Positions 1 through 13,030 are shown, counted from the first letter of the stretch. The stretch is DNA of 64,000 bases from Eudorina sp. 2006-703-Eu-15 (GCA_003117195.1 BDSI01000029.1:680665-744664); one strand, 5' to 3'. The notes: generated from the sequence alone by a model not told the origin. A program made the numbers and translations.

Positions 1-3000
1 ATTGACCACCGTGTGCGACAAGGTCTTCTTCACCACCCACTTTGAGTACTCGACCCCTGGTAAGGCTTGTGGGTGCGAGCACTCCACCCTCCGGACCGGG
101 ACTTCACCCCTGGTGCTTAAACACCATTTCCATCCTCAAGCAAAGCCGTGCTACACATGCGGCCGGAGGTCGTGCAATGCTGTCTTGTGAACGGAGTGTT
201 CCTGCTTTCTCTGCCTCGGGTTCTGCTCCAACGGATTCAACATCGTGCGATGCCCCGCTCGGACAGCCTGCTGCTGCATCCTGCTGCACGCGTCTGCCGG
301 TCTCGTGCAGGCGCCATGTACACCCAGGTCCTGGCCCAGGACCCTAGCACCGGTCGAATGAGCCCCACTTCGGAGGCAACGTTCGTGGACTGGTCGGCAT
401 GGGGCGGTTTGCTTACCCCTTGCGCAGGTACGTAGCTGTAGAGTTCTTTTTTGCGCGGCGTAAGCTAGGTGTGGGACGGACAGACCGATTGACAGTCTTA
501 ACCCCAATGCTGACAGACAGCGTAGAGTCCGATGTAAATTATAGCAGTAATATGATAAGAAACTAGTACAGGAGACACTCTGTCGTACGCCATGACACTG
601 TATCGTACAAGTGATAGTTGCAGATGTGATGGCAGCAATACTTTTCTCATATTCATATGAAACAAAATATTCTCTGCACGGAATTCTGCATCTGCGAGCA
701 GGACACATTAGCGAGCCTCGGTCATATCAAAGGTTTTCGTAATTTTGACATGTTTTGACAGTTTTGACAAGTCGTTAATTAGTGTCTAAGGAATTGGACA
801 AGAAGTTGTCGAGAGGCCGGCAGCCTGGAAGTCGCCTGCGAGAGCCAAAACTCAGCGCATTCTCTTTCAGGAGCTGTTGTCTGAAGGGAAGCCTTCATAA
901 AGGGGGAATGTGGGACAACTTCGGCATGAATTGGTGTGGGGTAAAACTCGTCGGCATTCACTGCGACGAGCTGGGGGATCCCTACATACCGACACGCACC
1001 GCTTCAAGAATACATCATGCCATGCTCAAAAGCAGCGGGAGGCATTCTCCAAGCCAGCATGAGTTCAGTGGCACCAGCTCGACTGCTGCGGCTCCCAGCG
1101 TCGGGGATCAGCAGGCGCTGCTAACCGGGTAGCTAAACGATCCTCCCGGTAAACGTCATTCGCTAAATGGTAAAGGAGCTGGGCGTTTTCTTACTTGAAG
1201 AATAAAGAACATCAGCTTGTCGAGGAGGGCCCTGTAGAACTACGCGGCGTTGGCCGACCCTCAGCGTATGAGCATGAACATCCCAGTTACTTACGCCTTC
1301 TGCGGTGTCCTCAGGGTCCATCTCCCCGTGGGGCACGCGCATGGGCAGTGAGGAGTACGAGCCGGACGCCAAGTCCTTCGCGATTGCTGCCAGTGTAGAG
1401 GACATCGGCGGAGGTCCCACAGCGGCGCAATTCTCGTGGGTGGAGGGCGGGTGGATACCTGTCTTAAGGGACACAGGATTGAAATGTTGCACGTGTAGCA
1501 CTATCGTGAGCTAAGTGAGCACGGGGTAAGCCTACCTGTCGCTGCTGTACTGGGGTGGCCTGGCTTCGTCCCATGCCACTGTACCCGTGACATGTGCGCC
1601 TGCATGGCTCGATCTCGATTGTCCATCATGACCCCCAGGTACGACGGTGGTAACGCGCTCAAGCTGGGCCGGCTGTACGACCTGTACTACGGTCAGATGA
1701 CCTTGTCGCAATTGAAGGATGCCGTGAAGCCGTACTTGTACGGCTTCGTTACTGAGACCAAGGTACGGCGTGCACGAGGCTTAGACTTCTTAATGGACGA
1801 GAGAGTGCACTCAAACACACGTATTATTACCACTCAAGTAGTACGCAGCATCGTATTTCTCTGATAGATCCGTATCAGGATCCAATATGCATACTTTACT
1901 TATATCCGGTGTTTAGGAGCTGAATGACGTTGCTTACCTAACCCTGAGACAGGCCAGCAGATCCAGTTGAACGAACGCGGGGCGTCCAAACCCATCCGGT
2001 CCCCCCTCGTAACAGGTTCAATACGACAGCTCCGCTGTCGTACAGAAGCACTACACGCTAGGCCGCGTGGCCTCTGAGCTCGGCTATGTGATGCCGGACA
2101 AGCGCACCGTTTACATCACCGACGACGGTGCCAATGTACGGTGTGGTTACCGTGGGTTCACCCCGTGTGACATGTGCAGTACACCCACAACCGTGGGCCT
2201 AGGTGGTTCTCGCTATGGGGTGGGTTTCTCGCTATCCATCCACAGCCCCGCATGCAACTGTACCCCTAACCCTAGATATACGTGGGTAGCCGCAGACACC
2301 CACACGCGTCCATCATGTGGTGGCTGATTCTACTTGTCCTGCCGGGGGGCCGGTAAGGGTGCCCGCGCTGCCAGGGCGTACATACACCAGCTTGATTGGT
2401 TCGGCAAACCAGCTGCGCCGCTCCGTGCTCACGCTGCTGCACTGTCCATCCATCCGTCTCCATCCGATTCTCGTCATTAGCCAGCCACCTGCTGTCCGCC
2501 ACGCACCGCAGGTCGGCTTCTTCAAGTTCGTGGCTGACCGGCCGGGTGACCTCTCTTCGGGTAACCTGTACGCAGCCAAGGTGACACAGGTAGGTGGGCA
2601 CTGGGAAAGGCGGGTAGGCGAAGCAGATTGAGTTCTGAAGCCATACCGACAGCCATACAGCTGCCGTTGCTGTACGGCTTCTGATTAGGATATACGGGGC
2701 CACGCTACCGAACGTCTGGGCCACCAGCACGTCACACATCCTTCCACGCAACCAAGCAACCGTCCCATCAGCCCGCGTCCGCCGCTCATGAACGTCGGTG
2801 TCCTCTCTCAGGTCAGCGCCCGCGGCGGCGGCACCTTCCGCATGAACTGGATCTGGCTGGCATACGGCAACCAGGTACGTCAGAAAAACGGCGAGCGAGA
2901 TCTTACACATAGATGTAGGGCAGTACAACATACACCTGTGGTGTACGAGATGCATGTATGGGTGGGCTTGCGGGTATGATATGATCGGTTCCCAAGTTTC

Positions 3001-6000
3001 CATTCATGTCACGATTGTTGGTAAGAGTAAGAGAACTCGTGCCTGGAGGTACCATCCATCTGCCCGAGCTTTATGGCGCATCCCTTCACGTACCCTCCTA
3101 TCCTGAAGGATTTCCTGGTGGGAGCTGCCGGCCGGATTACATTCACCGACATCTTCGAGTGGGAGGTGCCCAATGCCAATGGCACCTGCCCCACTCCGGG
3201 CTTCAAGACCACCAACCAGGGCGGCCGCGGCTGCGAGTGTCTGCGTGTGCGGCCTGGCAGTGAGGTGCTGGCGGCGTTCTTTGAGACGAGGCGGTGTGTA
3301 CTTACATACGGAAATACGCACGGCTCCCAGCAAGGCTCCTTGGATGACGTGTATCGGATGAGGGGGCTGAACAGACGAGTCAATTGTGTGCCAACAAGCC
3401 GCATGTTTTAGGTTGCGTTTGTGCAGAGAAGCGTCTAACCCGTATCATAGATAGCATGTCGATCATACACCAGCACCACGGGCCCATCCCGCAGCTCCGG
3501 ACCCACTATCACGTCCCCGCCCCGTGCCCGGGTTCGTTTTTCGGGTTTATTTCTTTTTCCAATATAACCCCCTCCCTACCTTCGCTTCCCCAGCTACGCT
3601 GCCCTTCTGGGTGCGACCACGGAGTGGGCCAAGTGGGAGGGACTCACTTTCGACCCGATCCGCCGGAAGATTTACACGTCCATGTCAGATGTGAGTCGGG
3701 CCGCTCTCAGGGTGTGCGAACAGGACGTGCGACCATACATCACCGACTCCATTTCACACCACGCACGACGTGTGTGTGGCACCTGATTGGCCTCAGTCCG
3801 GTCAACCCTCAGTCCGGTGTGTGGACCCGCAGGTCCGTCAGGGCATGGAGGACTTCAAGGACCGCGGGAACCCCAGCGGCAAGTACGACATGTGCGGCAG
3901 CAACGACATCCGCATTGAGGTAGGTAGGGAGGGCGCTGCAAAGACGCGCCCACTGAAATTGGCGGGAATCACAAATCGTGGGCTGAATCATTGTGTGCGG
4001 CGAATTAAGGAGAGGAAGGGGGGGGGAAAGCTTGAGGCTGCCCAGTAATTATCTCCTGTTGAACACACCTAAGCTCATATGACAAGTCATTCCTGTTATG
4101 TCAACATATTCCCCCATGAATCGCCAACTTCCTTGCCCCACAGTACAACCGTTGCGGCTGTCTGTACTCGCTTTCCCTCGACTCCTCCTACTCTGCTTAC
4201 TGGATGGAAGAATTGCTGTGCGGCCGGCCCGCAACCAACGCCTCGGCGCCGGGATACACTCCAGGGAACAGGTGGACTCGGGAGGAGGGGATGGAAGCGT
4301 TGGGTGTGGAAGGCGGTCCATGTTTGCGTGTGGCCACGGCAATAAGGGGGATTGTCATGCTTTCAGGCTTCTGGAAGCTGGGGGGAATGAGATCTTGCCA
4401 ATCCCTTGCATTAGTGCGCTGGTGCACGTTCAGATGTCCAGGAAGCAGGGGACCTGATGCCGGCCCCCCTCTGAGCTCCAGGATCCGCAGACAGAACGGA
4501 AAAGATCGGCAGAGGCTTCAGTCGGCTGGTGTATGAGGATGTGTGGGGCGTGCACAGCGGCCCGCTCGACGCTTTCAGCTCTCATTTCCTGTTGCTGGCT
4601 GACTTCGCCTAGGGATCTGATTCGCGCTCCATCCTACAAACTTTTCCATGCATGCATGCTGCAGGTGTCTGCTGGACAGCATTGCCAACCCGGACAACGT
4701 TGCTTACAGCCCCGAGCACGACTTGGTGCGTGTGTGACGGTTATGTTTGCGTCAAAAGATGTATATCGTAGTCCTGTCGTAAGGAAAAAACCTTGCCTGG
4801 CATGCAGCGGCCTAGACGCCACCGTCGAAAACCTCTACCCACCAAAGCGGATCACCTGAGATATAGGCCTCGAGAAAAAGGGTTTTGAATTACTTGCCCA
4901 TTCCGCTACAAGGCCAGTACCGTATCACTTCCGTAGTCCAATTTGTACCTTCCGTACATCAGTGACATGTGATCCTAACCCTGCAGCTGATCTTCGGAGA
5001 GGACACGTCAGAGCACGTGAATGACGTAATGTGGGCGTATGACATCCAGACCCGTGGCCTGACCCGTATCTTCTCGACGCCTTATGGTTCCGAGACAACG
5101 TCGGCGTACTGGTACGGCAACATTAACGGATTCTCGTACATCGCGGCTACGGTGCAGCATCCTTACGGTGGGTACCCAAGGTCCGGGTCCTCACGGGCCC
5201 TGGGGACGGATGGGGCCTGGGGGCAGTTCGGGCGCTAATGGGTGTTCGCAGTAGTTGGCGACATAGCGGTCGCCTTTGCAGTGGGATCGCTTGCGGCTAT
5301 TCGCCCGGCACGCTCAGTTGGGCCCACACCAGCGTCGTCCGACTGCAGCCAGCAGCCCACCCCGGTGCGGACCCATCCGTGGGCCGCCGCTGCAGTTCCG
5401 CCGGGCTTAGGTCAACACGCCGCAGCACACCCACCTGACAAACAGTGCACACTTGGGCCATGTCAGCCACGAACGCGTCACGATGTCGTATCGTATGTGT
5501 AGCTGTAGAGAACCTTCTATTGTAGGGGCGGAAATGAATGGGTGCGCACATGCCCAGTGAAGCGCAGGGCACCCAACTGGGGATACCAGGTATTCTATCC
5601 ACGAGATATCGTCTGTGCCCTTGTGACCGACCGCCCTAAGACTGCCCCCTTGTGCATCGATCTCTCCCCCCCGGCTTTTCCTACCTTGCCAGGCGAGTCC
5701 GACACCGACAAGGTCTCCGACCCGCTGTCCTTCGGGCTGGCGGGCGCGTCCGGACTGATTGGGCCCCTGCCGGCAGTGCCACCGCCCGGCGCGGGTGCCC
5801 AGACCCGGCCTGTGTGCAAGTCGCAGACGGTGTCGGTGGTGGAGGTGCAGGTGCGTGCGTTGGCTAGCTCCTGGCACGCGCGTAGTATGTGCGGAGGTGG
5901 GAGGCGGCAAAGATTACAGACAAAGCGCGCGAGAGGTTGCTTGGTGGGGCAGCAGTCCGGGATGGACCTGCCGTATGTGGATGCGGCTCCGGAACGTATG

Positions 6001-7495
6001 TATGGAAGGGGATCACCGAAGCCGGGCGTGCAGCGCCCATTAGACTGGCATGCTTAGGAAATACATGCATGCAGCCACGGGATTGACCTGCGGCGTTGTC
6101 GTAAATGATTACGCGTTACTATCAGCCTGGAAACGACTGTCCTGTCCCGCCTGTTCCTTGCCGGCACCTACCATTTCTTAAATGCTCAACTTATCACATC
6201 AACGCGCTTGCTGGACTGAAATCGTTTTAGTGCAAGTTCCGGCCGTACCCTCCTGCAACGGGCTTGGCCTGATGCAGGTATCTTACGATCGCGCCGCTGC
6301 CGGGCTGGGCTCTGAGGCGGATGCCACCCGGGTGGACGCGCACGTATGCGCCCGGGTGGACGGACTGCTGGTACAGGCCAGCGGTACAGGTGGGTATATA
6401 TCGTAGGATGCGCTGGGGTAACTAACATCACTTCAGGACGCCCTAACCGAAGACCGATGAGACGGTGATGATGACTGCTCTCGTCAACCACGGATGAGGG
6501 CACACATCGCGAATGGGCCGTACAGCATCATCATGAAGCAAGTGGAAGACCTGTCAAATGAGTATAGTGAATGCTGGCAGACAACGGAACGGACGGCCCC
6601 CCGGGGGGTCTAATACGTCCTGCTGGCTGGACCCTGCGTGCTCTAAACGAGGCCACACGGAAGTGTGCACAATTTGCAATGAATTGCTTAGCGTCGTCGT
6701 CTGCCTTCGCGCTGTCAATAGGTGCTGGCTCGTCCACTATTTATGCATCGTACACAGTCATGCAGCAGTCCGACGCATGCAACTGCTTCAATAAGGTTGT
6801 ATCTTCGTCCCGAGCAAATCTACCTGGATGTGCATTTGGCACGCAGTTGACGACGCCTCCAGAGTTGCCACACGGTGTGTCGCCGCCAAGCCTGTGGGAC
6901 CCGAATCGTCCTGGAGGGGAGCTGTCGTCGCTCGGGTGCAGCTAGCCAGCACCACCGCCGCGGCTGCCTTCCAGAAAGCGGCGGTGCGTGTTGATTTTGC
7001 GTTGGGATCGGAGGGTTGCTTGGGCACTCGAGGGAGGCATCCAGGAAACAGTAGTAGTACCGTAGTGGTATAATCATTATGAATGTTACTAAGTTGTCCT
7101 GAAGGATGACGACAAGTGATATGAACTATACGCGGATGCTAGTGATTATTATACACGCGCGCGCGAAATGCCACACACGATGATTAACATGTTATCCGTC
7201 GGGTCGCCCGAGCACTGAGTTTAGAGTTCCTGTCCGTGTCACGCAGGCCGACCCCGCGGGCGAACTGCAGTCTCAGCTGGCCGGCCTATTCTCGGCGCTG
7301 TCGGGACCGGCGGCCGACGGACTCCCCTCGGCTGCCGCCTACAGTGGCTTCACGCTGCGGGCTGAGCCGCCAAAGCGGGTGCCACAGCCCGAGGCCTACA
7401 CGCCGCCGTCGCCGCCATCCCCGCCAACACAAACACCGGAGTCATCGCCTGCGACATCGCCATCATCGGGTGGTGGCGGTGGCTGGCAGGGATAA
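1..7495 (+). CDS. PhoX/DUF839-family alkaline phosphatase, 5' partial
   Basis: Multi-exon gene entering from the left edge. Family members are secreted, calcium-dependent phosphatases that release phosphate from organic esters. Exons I can place by GT-AG borders and an open frame: 1-59, 311-426, 1315-1509, 1639-1762, 2016-2138, 2514-2589, 2812-2873, about 3070-3295, 3593-3689, 3833-3919, 4145-4270, 4667-4725, 4987-5168, 5694-5850, 6234-6390 and 7246-7495. Family-typical stretches in order are WGGLLTPCAG, SPWGTRMGSEEYEPDA, FFKFVADRPGDLSSGNLYAA, EWAKWEGLTFDPIRRKIY with TSMSD, and SEHVNDVMWAYD. These correspond to the DUF839 beta-propeller, and the GEE-like Glu and the WEGLTFDP block are where PhoX binds metal and phosphate. 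The last exon is Pro-rich (PPSPPSPP) and Gly-rich, ending at TAA 7493-7495. The N-terminus and signal peptide lie outside the window. Exon borders are by eye; the family call is secure. Confidence 0.8.
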
Positions 7496-8019
7496 AGCGT
7501 CTCTAGGGCCGCCGACATTGTGACGCAATGGTGCAATCCCCGCGTCAGCGTCGAGTTCCGGTCGTGTATGTATGAGTGTGCCCCGAACATGGTAGTGGCA
7601 CTGCTGGACTGCCGCCACTATTGTTGTTACGCCGTCGGTGAGGTAGCTGTATGTCATGTGGACCACCAACGCCGACTCACAGCCATACGATTGGCGGTCC
7701 CCTTGATTGACTGACACTTACTGGCGAGTTCGATTGGCTCGAGTGGAATGATACTTCATATTCGCTTTCTCATATTAGGAGCACACATGTGTCTAGGGTT
7801 AGGATTCACAGTTACAAGGGGGACCAACAACCAAGTTGATCGCTCGCCGTACAGGCGTATATGTCGGAGATTCACGGCAAGCACAGGCCCTGAATGAGGG
7901 ATTCTATCTCCTCTGTCACCTTGGCACGTGGGGTGCGCAGGCCCGAGGGCGAGCTGGGGCCGCGGCTGCCCATAGATGAGATGAGGTTGCCATGGCGTTT
8001 GGCAGCTGGGGCCCTTCCG
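7496..8019. other. intergenic, no gene seen
   Basis: 3' flank of the PhoX gene and 3' flank of the convergent minus-strand gene. Short open frames lack splice context or protein-like composition. I see no RNA gene or repeat. Confidence 0.5.
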
Positions 8020-8945
8020 TCAGATGGTGGTCAGGTGCAGGACCTCGACCACAAACCGCCACACTCCACTCAGCAGTATCTCGACTGGCCCGATAGACAG
8101 GCCTCCCCGCACCCGCGCCTATCCTCACCGGGGGCCAGCTCCTGGTTGGCTAGGCGGGTCCACTGCTCCAGCGCCGCCACCACGGCGTCGTTGGTGGAGA
8201 AGACCCGGGCCGTCAGCGACTCATCCGCGTCCGAGGTGCCGAGCAGGCCCTGCACCATTCCGAGCAAAGGCCCCAAGAGATCACCCCCGCCCCGTCCGCC
8301 CTTGAGGTAATTTCCACACAGGAAACGTATGGCCCACCCGCAGGGTCCCTTAACATGCACGCACGCCGTCCAGGCGCAATCCTCGTTGGTGCCTCGTGCA
8401 GCGGCAGCCCCCGCCCCCGAACTGATTGTGTTCAAAGTTGGGCGCCCGCTGAGGCCTCGTCTAGCTCGCCAGCGGCGTGAAACACTTCTTCGCTGACCTG
8501 CCAAGGCGCTGGACAGGTTATCTCACCTCCATCTGGCTCTGCAGAGCAGTACACCGGTCCGCGGAGCGCTGGCCCTTATCCATAGCGGGTGAAAGTGCCT
8601 CAAAGTTGCAGCGCTGCGCCTTGTAATCCGCCAGCGTCTTCTCGAACGCCCGGATGGCCCCACGAAGCACATCCACCTCCGAGGTGAGCTGCTCCAGCTG
8701 CAGACGCAGGGCCAGGAAAATCGCCGCAGCAAATCCCGGTGCACCGAACGGCGGCTGCCCATGCGCGCTACAGAACTGGAACCAGCGGGTGAGGTAGGGA
8801 TTGTACGACAGCCACGTCCCCTCGGCCTTGCTAGTGCGCGGCCGCCATCATCCGCACGGCCACCGCACGCAGGTCCTCGCCAAGCCCTGCGGCCGCGAGC
8901 TTGTCCAGGACAAAGTTAGCACCTCCGCATCTGCACCCACCGGGG
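8020..8945 (-). CDS. coiled-coil protein of unknown function, possibly frameshifted
   Basis: Minus-strand exon series. The first readable block (about 8945-8845) encodes NFVLDKLAAAGLGEDLRAVA and hits TAG at GCGCACTAG. A one-base shift restores TSKAEGTWLSYNPYLTRWFQ and continues through FCSAHGQPPFGAPGFAAAIF into a heptad-rich segment (LQLEQLTSEVDVLRGAIRAF) to a GTGAGA donor near 8527. A later exon (about 8310-8130) reads GGDLLGPLLGMVQGLLGT up to a GTGAGG donor. A last short exon ends FVVEVLHLTTI at the stop 8020-8022. The WLSYNPYLTRWFQFC block resembles the N-terminal core-binding domain of tyrosine recombinases (Crypton or DIRS elements), but no catalytic R/HxxR/Y domain follows. It may be a recombinase remnant or an unknown cellular gene. 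The adjacent LINE may have cut off its 5' part. Confidence 0.4.
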
Positions 8946-11630
8946 ATTAGAGATCCGGCACACGAACCACGTAAGGGTTCTCTTGCCGAAAATCGGTCAG
9001 CAGTGCAAGGCTAGAAACCCAAGCCTTCAAAAGTATGAGCTGCCTAAGGGCAGGAGCAAACTGCGGTCAACAACCAGCCGAAAGACATAAAGGGCTGCCA
9101 ACTTAGCACCCAGAACCAGGGCCAACCTCCCGGCCCGGAAGACACAACGCACCGATGCAGACCAGAGTACGGGATAAATCAATTACTCATCCAGGGACCA
9201 CCAGTACCAAGCCAACAAATAGCAAATTACGAGACCACAAGCGCCAACGCAAGGGTGGCGGGACCAGAGGACTCCTACAACCCTCGTAGTTCAGTAAGTC
9301 CAGCACGGACACCGCGCGCGGAAGCGGACCCGGCCGAGCAGGCGGGGTGTATGACGTATCACACAGTCAGGACATGCCACAGGCACTCAGATCACCCACG
9401 CGGGGACATAGGGGGAGAGTCGACGTCCAGGGGAGCATGCAAGACAACACGCCCATTCACATTGCATAGGAACGGGTGTTGAGAGTGAACGGAACCCCAA
9501 TTCCGAGGGGCCAGTCCCAGGGCGGCGAAGGAAGCGAGGCGGGCCCAAAAGTCAGCAGCCACCTCAACTGTGATCGCCGCGAGACGCCCCCGCAGCAGGG
9601 GGGTACGCTGGTCCCACACATTGTACATGCGTTGGCGGCCGCGCTCCAGGGCCGCCAAGGCCGCCAGGGCCACGACATCCCAGACTGGCGGATGCAAACC
9701 CGGTGGGCAGACCACAAGCCACAGGTGGTGCCGCTGAAGACCCGAACCGAGCCGCCCGATCGACGCCCCCAACGCCAGCCCTAACACCTCCCGCAGCGAC
9801 TGCGCAACAGGGCAATCCCAGAAAAGGTGCCGCCGAACCCAGCACGATCCCGATCCCGAAATGGCCGCGCCAAAGGGGCAGCAGGCCGCTGCACGGAGGC
9901 GCGGTCCGCCTGGCCGCGCCGCGCTGGCCGAAACAGCGGGGAAGCCCGCGACCCCATGCACCGCCAGCCGCCAGAGGGGCTCCTTGTGGCCGTTTTCCCA
10001 CCGCAGGCGCCAAAACCTGCGCAGGGTGCTGCGGAAGTCGGCCAGGGCGGATGGCGGCACCGGCAACTGCCCATATGCATCCGCAATATAAGCCAGGTGC
10101 CGGTCCGCCAGGTCCTGCAGGGGAGGGCCGAGCTGCAAGGCCGTGGCAGTCTTGACTGTGAGGCGCAGCAGTGGCACAGGAGGTCCGGCCGGTGGGCGCC
10201 ACACAAACCCGCGAAGCAGCGCACGCCAGGCCTCCTGCTCGTTCGGGGCGGCGGCCGCGCCCCGGAGGACCTCCCGGGCGGCCGCCACCCAGCTGGCGGG
10301 TAGGCGCTGCAGGAGGGCGCCCAAGTCGTCCAAAACCTGCACGCCCGAGATGTCCAGAGCCGCCCCCAGCTCGCTGTAGCCGAGGACACCGCGGAGGGCA
10401 CAACGCCGGAGCTCCAGCGTACAACCCCGGAGAACACGGGGGGAGAGAGGACCACCCCGCTGCCGAGCGGCAGCGAGGCTACCGCGCGCGGCTATCAGCG
10501 AACTCCAGCAGCGGAGCGCGGTCCCGACGGTGGTGAGACCCCGCAGGGCGAAGAGGACGGGGAAGTGGGCCTCCAGGCAGCGCCCATCGGCCGCCCGGAG
10601 GGCGGGGTTGCCCCACAGGGGCGCACTGTAGCACCAGGGGCCCGCCATGGAGTCCGGGTTGAGCAGAGCCGGTGGGCCCAGGGGGGATAGGGCGCTGAGG
10701 AGGCGCCGGAAGGCGGGGCTGGCTGCCGGCGGCTCCACCCCCAGAACCAGGCCGTCATGTGGCGCGAGCAGACACAGAGGGTGTGCCGCGGGGTGACATC
10801 GTCGGAGGAGGCGGAGGACCAGCACCGGCCAGGGGGGGTCCGCCGGGAGGAGGCCCGAGGCGCCCAGGACACAGCGCACCGCCGCCATCGCGTGACGAGC
10901 CTGAACATGGGCCTGCAGCGGGAGGAGGCCGAACCCTCCGAGCGCCGGCGGTAGGGCCAGCATGTCGAGCCCCACGCCCGCGAGCCGCGAGTGGGGATTC
11001 ACGGCGTGCAGGCTGGGAGGTACGGCGCGGTCGACCACGGCCGCGACAGAGGCTTGCAGACGCTCCACCACCGCGCGGGCCGGGAGGCCCTGGAACTCGA
11101 GGTCGTAGAGGGTCTTGCTGAGGGCATAGCCCGAAGCGGCGGCGGCGCGGCCAAAGGTAGACAGGGGGAGACGGACCACGCGTTCTAGGGCGGCGAGGAC
11201 CCCGGTGAAGTCCACCGGCGGCACCATAGCGTCATTGCGGAAGCAGACCCCCAGGGTCCGGGCCTGTTCCACCGTGCGGGGTTGCATCGGCGCCACTGCC
11301 GCCGCCGACGGCGCCGCCGCCACGGCAGGGGCTGGGGCGGCGGCCGGGCCGGGGCTGGCGGTGGCAACAGGGGCGGCAGGTGACGGCGGAGCCCCACGGC
11401 GGAGGAGTGCCGAAAAGGTGGTGGCAATGGCGGCCGGTAGGCGACGGAGGGCGGCCAGGAGCGCCACGGCGGCGGCAGGGGGCGGGGGGAGGGGGAGGCA
11501 GCTGCCGAGGACTCCGGCCGCTCCACGCCAGGGGCCGGCGTGGCGGAGGGAGGCGCTGCAGAGGCAGCCCCCGCCAGCGGGGCGGGGGCGCCGACGTGAA
11601 GGAGTTCGACCTTGTCCAGGTTAGTACGCC
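8946..11630 (-). mobile_element. 5'-truncated non-LTR (LINE) retrotransposon
   Basis: The minus-strand copy starts abruptly inside the reverse transcriptase palm, where KVELLHVGAPAP (about 11620) matches the conserved segment after the catalytic FADD box. It continues through thumb and C-terminal domain to the stop at 9392. Everything 5' of the palm (endonuclease, RT fingers) is absent, the classic result of aborted target-primed reverse transcription. The 3' UTR and tail must lie between 9391 and about 8946, but I could not define a tail repeat or target-site duplication. The copy is much more GC-rich than the flanking DNA. Confidence 0.7.
9392..11467 (-). CDS. LINE ORF2 C-terminal part (RT thumb plus zf-RVT-like region), 691 codons open
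   Basis: Long open frame read as the C-terminal two thirds of a LINE polyprotein. The start region is Ala/Pro-rich linker. RT thumb-like sequence follows, including TLGVCFRNDAMVPP and a helical segment GYALSKTLYDLEFQGLPARA. Near the C-terminus come conserved Trp/Cys/His residues including RRHLFWDCPVAQSLREVLG, the pattern of the zinc-binding domain after many plant and algal LINE reverse transcriptases. The palm-linked segment upstream (11468-11620) is in another frame, so one frameshift separates it from this ORF. With no palm the product cannot polymerise. The Met chosen is only the first in frame, not a real start. The open frame implies a young insertion. Confidence 0.65.
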   Translation of the reverse strand: MALLAALRRLPAAIATTFSALLRRGAPPSPAAPVATASPGPAAAPAPAVAAAPSAAAVAPMQPRTVEQARTLGVCFRNDAMVPPVDFTGVLAALERVVRLPLSTFGRAAAASGYALSKTLYDLEFQGLPARAVVERLQASVAAVVDRAVPPSLHAVNPHSRLAGVGLDMLALPPALGGFGLLPLQAHVQARHAMAAVRCVLGASGLLPADPPWPVLVLRLLRRCHPAAHPLCLLAPHDGLVLGVEPPAASPAFRRLLSALSPLGPPALLNPDSMAGPWCYSAPLWGNPALRAADGRCLEAHFPVLFALRGLTTVGTALRCWSSLIAARGSLAAARQRGGPLSPRVLRGCTLELRRCALRGVLGYSELGAALDISGVQVLDDLGALLQRLPASWVAAAREVLRGAAAAPNEQEAWRALLRGFVWRPPAGPPVPLLRLTVKTATALQLGPPLQDLADRHLAYIADAYGQLPVPPSALADFRSTLRRFWRLRWENGHKEPLWRLAVHGVAGFPAVSASAARPGGPRLRAAACCPFGAAISGSGSCWVRRHLFWDCPVAQSLREVLGLALGASIGRLGSGLQRHHLWLVVCPPGLHPPVWDVVALAALAALERGRQRMYNVWDQRTPLLRGRLAAITVEVAADFWARLASFAALGLAPRNWGSVHSQHPFLCNVNGRVVLHAPLDVDSPPMSPRG

Positions 11631-11639
11631 ATGGCCACG

Positions 11640-13030
11640 TCGCTTTTTTCGTTACCAGGGCGGAGGGATGAAGGCAGGGCGAGATCGCTCGGTGTCATTG
11701 TTGCACTGGGCAGTGCGCTGTGATGCAACGAATAAAACTTTGTGAGTAGGCGATGGCACGGCAAGCATTTTTCTCCATGTACATGTTAACTGTATGTATG
11801 ACGCATGTGAGGAGGGGCATATGTGCGCGAGCCGGCTCACTGTCGGGTCGTACATTCTACCAAGAACTTGCGGCGCAAAACGACGGTTCAATGACCTGCT
11901 GACTACCAGGGTCGCAAGTACGCATGACGTCATGCGAGCTCCGAGCGCAAACGACTGATGAGCATAAATATGGCAATTGAAAAGGAATCCTAGTGATGCA
12001 AAGGCAAGTCACAGCAGTCATGCGAAAAGTAAAGTCGAAACGTGAATTACGAATCGCAACGTGAACTAAAGGTTCACCCCGAGGCGCACCGTCATAAGAA
12101 TAGATAAAGAATATTGCGATGAAGTCTTTGCTCGCTTAAAAAGGAGGAAATGGCGGGGCATACTGATGTACTGCCTTGCAGTCAAGCGACGACGTAGTTG
12201 CAGAAGGAAAAGCTGCAGAGATGAGAGATTCTGCTACCTTTAGTTCTTCTGGTCTTTTTGGGCGCCCTTTGACGGGTGACCGTTGTGGGGGAACACATGT
12301 TTATAGCCGTAAGGCCTGTACAACATGTAACAACCAACCAACCAACCAGCGACGTATGGCAAGTGGGAGGCCGCCGTCTTTGGGCAAAAGCAAATCTTCC
12401 AGGAGTGTAATTATTGTCATGAATGAATAGAGAACTGCGCGGCTTCGCAAAACAACGCCCCAATGAAAATGATAAGCGACGACGACCGATTTGAATCTAC
12501 CGATTTAACTGATCATGCGGTGCAGGACACACGAGCATCACTCACACGGGCACTGGCATAATGTGCGATGTGCATATGTAAATATTTCCGGTTGGAAGGT
12601 GGTGTACACACGCACGTGCCAGGTTGTTCTCTCGGTGTGCCTGTGGGACAGCTCAGACGTCCTGCAGTCAGTGCGTACACTGCAGTTAATGCCGCCGTGG
12701 TCCCATTCATCAGAGAAGTTTAACCATGCTACAGTGCATCACGCAGATGATTGCTTCATCACCAGACATACACTGCAAGCAACGGGAAATCTCGCCCCGA
12801 AGGCGGACCCGATCACGCAGTGCAACGATCGTATTGAAGACTCGCCTACCCCAGCTGATCTCTGCTGAGACCCGGGAGTACGCACGCCGATCATGGGAAT
12901 AAATCAGTGGATGGCACAAGACCCCACGCATCTCATTGATGAAGCAGAAGAGCAGATGTAGTGGTCCGCCACACAGTCGCGCCGATACGCGGAACAACGT
13001 GACAACAACGAATCGACCGACTCCGCTTCC
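11640..13030. other. no gene recognised
   Basis: More AT-rich than the LINE on its left. It holds only short open frames without convincing splice sites. A small (CCAA)n run lies near 12332-12350. I see no tRNA, rRNA or long repeat. Confidence 0.45.

Noticed and set aside
9703..11121. Several plus-strand Arg/Gly/Pro-rich ORFs over the LINE
   Set aside because: GC-rich shadows of the minus-strand LINE frame.
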